Shown here piece by piece: positions 59,162 through 64,000 of a stretch of 64,000 bases of DNA (the first letter of the stretch is position 1; each line of letters starts with the position of its first letter). A program made the translations under genes and the position numbers. Where the stretch lies: contig JAHBWG010000025.1 in assembly GCA_019637095.1 (NCBI GenBank), positions 34,921-98,920 of the forward strand. Direction: 5' to 3'. The notes under the pieces are model-generated. The model had not been told where the DNA came from. It made no database searches and worked only from the letters and a program-made list of their open reading frames with translations. This DNA comes from Sandaracinaceae bacterium. Its GTDB lineage: Bacteria; Myxococcota_A; Polyangia; Polyangiales; Sandaracinaceae.

Positions 59162-62100
59162 GGGCGTGCGCAGCGCCAGGTCCGTTCGTCGGTGCACGTA
59201 CACGTCACGCCGGCGTAGCACGTCCCGCGCGACGCGAGCTGATCGCCCGGGGTGGTGCACGCGAGGCCCGCTTCGGGCATGCAGTTGCGTTGCTGGATGA
59301 CCCGGTTGAGCCGCTCGAGGCCGCGGTCCTCGTCGAGCATGAAGTCCGTGGTCTGGCCGAGCACGGCGCGGAGATCGCTCTGATCGAGCGGGCCGCCCGC
59401 GTTCGGCCGCGCGCGGTTCACCTCGGCGATCACGTCGATGATCGTCTCGAGCGGCGTGATCTCGTCGCCGTCCGCGGGGATCGCGACCGCGTTCTGGAGC
59501 ACGCGGCGCAGCGTGCGCTCGTCGTCGACCTCGGCGACGTCCCGCAACAGCTCGAGGGTGTCGCGCAACGCGCTGCCGCGGACGTCGAGCGACGCGCCGC
59601 CGCCCCGCAACACGTCGTGCACGTTCGGCGCGAGGGCCTCGGCCATCGCGTTCATCAAGGGGACGAGGTTCTCGTCGTCCTCGAAGACCATGAGCGCGTC
59701 GGCGAGGCCGTAGAGCGTGGAGAGGAACGCGTCGTTCGCGCTCGCCTCGTCGACGAGGTAGCCGAGCAGCGCCGCGAGCGCGCCGCGCGCCTCCTCGTCC
59801 TCGTTCACCGCGTCGAGCAGCCGGATCAGCGCGGCGAAGAGCGGCTCGCGCATCGTGTCGGCGAGCCGCGAGTGGAGCGAGCTCGCCCACGGCTCGAGGT
59901 CGCCCTCGGCGCGGTGCTCGTCGACGCGCTCGCGCACGAACGGCAGCGCGGCGAGCAGGATCGCGCGCGCCCGCTGGTTGCCCATGCGGAAGCCGGTGCC
60001 GAGCGTCTCGGTCGCGAGGAACTGGTCGGCGATCGTGCGCCGCGCGATCAGGAACTCCGCGCGGCGGGCCGGGGCGCCCGCCCACGCGGTGTCCATCGCG
60101 CCGAGCGCGTCGGTCAGGAGGTAGATCGGCGAGAGCGGGACGGTGCGCGATCCGTCGTTGTACGACGCGGTGGCGCGGCCGCGCCGATCCGTGAGGCCGG
60201 GGCTCAGGCTCGGGTCGACCATCACGCGCGCGGCCGCCGCGAGCGCGGCGACGCCGTCGACGCCGGGGCGCACCTCGATCGACTCGGCGGCGAGGTTCAT
60301 CGCGTGCAGGCGCGCGGTGAGCGCGCCACGGCCCGGCGCGTCGTCGAAGCCGTCGGCGAGCAGGGGCTCGTAGCTCCGCGCGTTGGACTGGTAGCTGAAG
60401 TTCGCGTCACCGGGCCGGCACGGGCCCGGACCGCACGTCTCGCTCGAGCCCGCCGAGGCCCAGTGCCGGTGGAGCGTCCCGAGGATCGTGCCGAACCAGT
60501 AGTCCCCGTTCGTGTCGTTGGTGAAGCCGGGCCGGTGCAGCACCTCGAGGAGCGGGCGCATCCCCTCGTAGAAGCCCGGGATCTCCCACGCGAAGATCGT
60601 CCCGTGGTAGCGCTCGATCACGGCGTTGCCGTGGCGGTCGCGGACCGGCGCGAACATCTGTCCCGCGAAAGTCGAGTTGCAGTTGCCCCCGTCTGCGTCG
60701 GGGACGCACGAGCGCGTCCCCGACGCGTCGGAGAGCCCCCAGAACACGAGCCGGTTCATCGCCTGCGGGGTGGGGCGGCGCGTCAGCCCCTCGATGCCGG
60801 AGGCCTGCTCGAGCGCCTCGTCGACGTCGAGGCCGACCGCGTCGGCGAAGTTCGTGATGGCCGTGAGCAGCCCCGACTGCAGCTCGAGCTGGTAGGTGCC
60901 GAGGATGGTCCGCGCGTACGCCTCGGCGACGTTGTCGATGCGGATGAGCTCGCACTGGCGCGCGGTGCCGAAGAGCGGCCACTGCAGGTTGATCCCCAAG
61001 AGGCGGATGTTGAGGCGCGCTCCCTCGCGGTTGCAGACCGTCACGCCGTTCAATCCGTCGATGAGCGCGAGCGTGCGCTGGAAGAGGCTCTCGTTGTCGA
61101 ACGTGTCGGGGGAGGACCACGCGACGGCCTCGTCGAGCGGCAGTCCGCGCGGCGTCCCGTTGACGTTCGTCGGATCGTAGGTGACGCGGTCGCGGTGACG
61201 CATGAACGACGCGTAGGTCGGGCCGACGCCTGCCGAGCGCGGATCGGAGAAGGAGCGCATCACCGCCTCGAGCATGCCGGGGCGCTGCGCGATGCGGCGC
61301 GCGAGCTCGATCAGCTCGTCCCACAAGATGCTGTCGGGCGAGAGCTGGGCGTCGGGGTAGTCGTCGCCGCGCACCGCGAGGTAGCGCGCGCCTCGCACCA
61401 CACCGGCCGCCGCCGACTCGTGGTCCGCGAGCAGCGTCTCGGTCGTGCGCAGCGCGTCCACCGTCTCGTCGTGGTAGAGGAGCTGACCGAGCGCGTAGAC
61501 GGCATCGAAGAGCGGTCCCGCGCTCGTGTCGAACGCGTCGTACTCGTGCGTGTGCGCGCCGTAGCGGGCGGACGCGCGCGTCGAAGGCCCGAGGAGCACG
61601 GGGAGCCCGCGCGACAGCTGCATCAACGTCGGCGCGTCCGGGTCGAACCACGGCGCGAGCTCGGCGGTGACGCCGGCGAGCATGGTGCGGTCGGCGTCGA
61701 AGTACGACCAGACCCGGGTGCCGTCCGAGCGCAGCGCGCGCCCCGCCGTGTCGCGCGGGACGCTGCCCTCGTCGACCACGCGGAACGGGGTCGGCAGATC
61801 GAGCAGCACGCCCCCCGCCGCGACGAACCGACCGAGACCGTCCACGTCGGCGAGCCCGTCACCGTCCGCGTCGACGAAGGGCGCGGGCAGCGCGCCGGCG
61901 GGGCGGTTCGGGAGCGCGAGGCCGCGTAGGTCGCGCGTCACGACCCAGCGCGCGCCGCCGCTCGCGAAGCGATCGCTCTCGGTGAACATGAGCTGCCTCG
62001 TCAGCGCGAGCGTGGTGCGCGTCGCCTCGTCGTCGCTCGGGTCGATCGTCATCGTCGCCATCTCGAGCGCGAGCGCGCGCGAGAGCTCGTCGAGCTCCTG

Positions 62101-62697
62101 GTGCGCGGCGCCCTCGAGCAGGACGCGCAGCGCCAGATCCGTGAACCGATCGAAGTCGGGGTAGGCCATCACGGGGCGCGTGACGCCGAGCGCGAGCCGC
62201 AGCGGCCGGTAGCCGCGGCGCATGCCGAAGCGCTCGAGCGCGGCGATCGCCTCGTCGTCGGCGCTCAAGCGCGCGAGGAAGTCCGCGAGGCGGCGCGTCT
62301 GGCGCGGGAGCCGCTCCTCGGGCGGGTCGAAGAACGGCATGAGCTCACCGAGGAAGTGGCCGAGCTCGTCGCCCATCGCCGCGGGCAGCGTGCGGTCGAG
62401 CGCGTCGGCGAGGCGCGCGCGGTTCGCCATCAGCGCGACGAGGCGCGGCGGCGCGTCGGCGGGCGGCGGCACGCGCCCCTCGCACACCGGCTTGTAGCGC
62501 GTGCCCTGGACGTCCGTCGGATCGGACTCGCGCGCCATGCGCTCGCAGAACACCTGGACGATCTCCTCGCCCAGCGTGCCGTGCGTCGCGGGGAGCGGCG
62601 TCGTGTCGAACTCCGCGCACCCCGGGGCGAACAGCCCCGGCAGACCGATCACCGCGCAGGCTCCCGCGAGCCCGCGCACGAACGCCCATCGTGTCAT
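59158..62697 (-). CDS. Very large lipoprotein, unknown function
   Basis: 1179 aa. N-terminal signal with a lipobox-like LFAPGC (Cys27). Most of the protein is helical, with VDADGDGLADVDGLGRF (Ca-binding-like loop near residue 275), and Cys only in a few places. No enzymatic motif is visible. Its stop overlaps the GTG of the FadL-like gene, so these two are translated together. A receptor or scaffold for the FadL channel is a reasonable guess. Family unknown to me. Confidence 0.7.
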   Translation of the reverse strand: MTRWAFVRGLAGACAVIGLPGLFAPGCAEFDTTPLPATHGTLGEEIVQVFCERMARESDPTDVQGTRYKPVCEGRVPPPADAPPRLVALMANRARLADALDRTLPAAMGDELGHFLGELMPFFDPPEERLPRQTRRLADFLARLSADDEAIAALERFGMRRGYRPLRLALGVTRPVMAYPDFDRFTDLALRVLLEGAAHQELDELSRALALEMATMTIDPSDDEATRTTLALTRQLMFTESDRFASGGARWVVTRDLRGLALPNRPAGALPAPFVDADGDGLADVDGLGRFVAAGGVLLDLPTPFRVVDEGSVPRDTAGRALRSDGTRVWSYFDADRTMLAGVTAELAPWFDPDAPTLMQLSRGLPVLLGPSTRASARYGAHTHEYDAFDTSAGPLFDAVYALGQLLYHDETVDALRTTETLLADHESAAAGVVRGARYLAVRGDDYPDAQLSPDSILWDELIELARRIAQRPGMLEAVMRSFSDPRSAGVGPTYASFMRHRDRVTYDPTNVNGTPRGLPLDEAVAWSSPDTFDNESLFQRTLALIDGLNGVTVCNREGARLNIRLLGINLQWPLFGTARQCELIRIDNVAEAYARTILGTYQLELQSGLLTAITNFADAVGLDVDEALEQASGIEGLTRRPTPQAMNRLVFWGLSDASGTRSCVPDADGGNCNSTFAGQMFAPVRDRHGNAVIERYHGTIFAWEIPGFYEGMRPLLEVLHRPGFTNDTNGDYWFGTILGTLHRHWASAGSSETCGPGPCRPGDANFSYQSNARSYEPLLADGFDDAPGRGALTARLHAMNLAAESIEVRPGVDGVAALAAAARVMVDPSLSPGLTDRRGRATASYNDGSRTVPLSPIYLLTDALGAMDTAWAGAPARRAEFLIARRTIADQFLATETLGTGFRMGNQRARAILLAALPFVRERVDEHRAEGDLEPWASSLHSRLADTMREPLFAALIRLLDAVNEDEEARGALAALLGYLVDEASANDAFLSTLYGLADALMVFEDDENLVPLMNAMAEALAPNVHDVLRGGGASLDVRGSALRDTLELLRDVAEVDDERTLRRVLQNAVAIPADGDEITPLETIIDVIAEVNRARPNAGGPLDQSDLRAVLGQTTDFMLDEDRGLERLNRVIQQRNCMPEAGLACTTPGDQLASRGTCYAGVTCTCTDERTWRCARP

Positions 62698-62772
62698 CCC
62701 ACTTCGTCCCCGAGCCAGCGACCCGAGCCCACAAGCTACGGGAAGCCGCGCCGCGGTTCCAGCGGCATCGCG

Positions 62773-63546
62773 CTACTCGAACGCGGGGCCCGAGCCCATC
62801 GAGCTCGCGCAGTAGGTCGCGTCCGGGCTCGCGGCGACGCACTCGCCCGCGCGGCACGCCCGGCTCTCGCATTCGTCGTCGTCCGCGCACGCCGCGCCCT
62901 CGGCGAGGCGGAAGTCACAACCTCCGGGGGCGCAGCGCAAGCCCGCGGACGCGCAGTCGTCGTGGCTCGTGCACGGATCGAAGCGCAGAGGCGCCGGCGC
63001 GCAGCGCCCGCTCGCGCAGTTGGCGCTCGCGCACTCGACCGCGCGCACGCACGCGTCGCCCGTCGCGCGAAGGCCGCGATAGATGCCGAGGATGGCGTCT
63101 CCGTAGCGGATCGGGACGCACATGTCTCCCATCGTCGCGAGCCGCGCGAACTGGTTGCCCGCCGCGGCCTGGTTGTAGCTGACGGCCCCGGCGGCGAGCA
63201 GCTCGGTGAGCTCGTAGCCGCGCTCGCGATCTTCGCAGCGCACCGTCTGGTCGCTCACGCAGGCGGCGAAGCTCGGGTAGACGCGCGCGTCGTCGCTGCA
63301 GCACAGGCCGTTCGCGCGGCAGTACGCGTCGACGAACGCCTGGCAGACCTCGCCGATGGGGATCGGCGCCATCGGGTACTCGCGCGGGCAGTACTCGGGC
63401 GTGAACTCGGTGCAGCGGCCCGAGTCCGCGCCTGCGTCGGAGGGCGCGGCCGCGTCGCGCCCGGCGTCGAGCCCTCCGCCGCTCCCGCCGTCGCAGGCCG
63501 CGAGCGTGAGCAACGAGGTGAGCACCAAGGCGCGGCGGACCAGCAT
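62773..63546 (-). CDS. Cys-rich lipoprotein
   Basis: 257 aa from the ATG at 63546, as the signal (MLVRRALVLTSLLTLAAC) begins there. An Asp-Ala-Gly linker follows. Then a domain with CPREYPMAPIPIGEVCQAFV and ANGLCCSDDARVYPSFAACV, and a C-terminal Cys-rich module (CASANCASGRCAPAPLRF, CTSHDDCASAGLRCAPGG, ACADDDECESRACRAGEC). Typical myxobacterial surface lipoprotein. Function unknown. Confidence 0.75.
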   Translation of the reverse strand: MLVRRALVLTSLLTLAACDGGSGGGLDAGRDAAAPSDAGADSGRCTEFTPEYCPREYPMAPIPIGEVCQAFVDAYCRANGLCCSDDARVYPSFAACVSDQTVRCEDRERGYELTELLAAGAVSYNQAAAGNQFARLATMGDMCVPIRYGDAILGIYRGLRATGDACVRAVECASANCASGRCAPAPLRFDPCTSHDDCASAGLRCAPGGCDFRLAEGAACADDDECESRACRAGECVAASPDATYCASSMGSGPAFE

Positions 63547-63745
63547 GAGGCCGCTACCGTACCCTCGACGCTCGCCGCGGTCGAACGGCGGGAATCGAGC
63601 GCCCACGCCGGCGAGCGCCCGTCGAGGCGTCCGCGCGAGATCCTTCCCCGCGCCGGAGGCGCGCTCTCCTCGCCTCCAGGTCTCCCGTCTCTCACGGGAG
63701 GCGAAGAGAGGAGGGGAGCCGAGGAGGGTTGGAACCTTCGCCAAC

Positions 63746-64000
63746 TCAGATCAACACGACACCACCGTCCGGCGGCACGATGATGAAGACGCGGCGCTCG
63801 TCGAGGCGGGCGACGCCGTTGCCGAGCACGATGATGCGCGCCTGGAACACCTGCGCGGTCTCCGCCGGCATGCGCACGTCGTTGTAGAAGTCGACGGCGA
63901 ACTCGACGATGGTGCCCGGGATGACGCCGTAGAAGGTGGTCTCGTCGAAGCGCGTGTAGCTGACGCCGGGGCGCGCGCCGGGGATGCCGTCGGAGCCGTA
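63746..64000 (-). CDS. C-terminal 84 codons of a larger protein (beta-rich)
   Basis: The frame is open from the window edge to a TGA at 63746. Beta-rich sequence: FYGVIPGTIVEFAVDFYNDV, AETAQVFQARIIVLGNGVAR, LDERRVFIIVPPDGGVVLI. It resembles the tail of a VWA-type lipoprotein of myxobacteria, but too little is seen to be sure. N terminus missing. The 199 bp between it and the lipoprotein start at 63546 contain a CTCCCGT-CTCTC-ACGGGAG hairpin near 63684 and a GGTTGGAACC motif at 63728-63737 as found in the intergenic repeats; no gene. Confidence 0.5.
   Translation of the reverse strand, partial: YGSDGIPGARPGVSYTRFDETTFYGVIPGTIVEFAVDFYNDVRMPAETAQVFQARIIVLGNGVARLDERRVFIIVPPDGGVVLI

Overview
The window is very GC-rich chromosomal DNA from what looks like a myxobacterium-type delta-proteobacterium (Polyangia/Sandaracinaceae-like). 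The signs are strong GC bias at third codon positions, many lipoproteins with Asp-Ala-Gly linkers after the lipobox, Cys-rich secreted proteins, two-component hybrids with TM and PEGA-like tails, FG-GAP repeat lipoproteins and a histone-deacetylase-family enzyme. This is inferred from protein style, not from a marker gene. I see no phage, integron, CRISPR or plasmid genes and no tRNA. One RNA gene is clear: RNase P RNA at about 19901-20284.

Layout. 1-4.2 kb: a truncated lipoprotein, a class II amidotransferase-like protein that lacks the nucleophilic Cys, a possible 50-aa membrane protein, and an aminopeptidase-like/outer-membrane-barrel fusion. 4.2-13.4 kb: housekeeping genes xerD, icd-sucC-sucD-mdh (a TCA-cycle run), ndk, a lipoprotein and dapD. 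13.4-20.3 kb: a MerR-like regulator with an apparently leaderless promoter, followed by a lone sigma-70 region-4 protein; then an FG-GAP lipoprotein, an FAH-family enzyme, a SUMF1-like lipoprotein and rnpB. 20.4-28.4 kb: a YbjN/CesT-like protein, an outer-membrane barrel coupled to a 13-CXXCH cytochrome, a glycosyltransferase, then thioredoxin-fold proteins (DsbA-like, TlpA-like). 28.4-37.3 kb: a repeat-bearing GAF protein, and a response regulator with a degenerate receiver that overlaps pdxA and uvrA in one run; an acyl-CoA ligase. 37.3-47.5 kb: an ATP-grasp-like protein, a TPR-PEGA protein, an HDAC-family enzyme, queG, a large hybrid signalling protein and obgE. 47.5-57.5 kb: thioredoxin with a degenerate rhodanese domain, ApbE, outer-membrane proteins, a DUF4159 + VWA/amidotransferase-like pair, lipoproteins and a membrane-anchored tandem FKBP isomerase with an acidic repeat. 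57.5-64 kb: a FadL-family channel coupled to a 1179-aa lipoprotein, a Cys-rich lipoprotein and the truncated end of another gene.

Three patterns recur. Adjacent genes often overlap at ATGA/GTGA/TTGA start-stop junctions, which suggests translational coupling. Several convergent pairs are separated by only 0-13 bp, with both stop codons inside one small palindrome. A family of about 100-160 bp structured intergenic repeats (ends resembling AAGGCTGTCGATGA, a core hairpin and a GTTGGAACC motif) sits at gene 3' ends at 18.4, 20.3, 24.2 and 41.9 kb. Related hairpin arrays flank ndk. Non-ATG starts (GTG, some TTG) are common, so several starts are inferred from overlap, signal peptides and ribosome binding sites.
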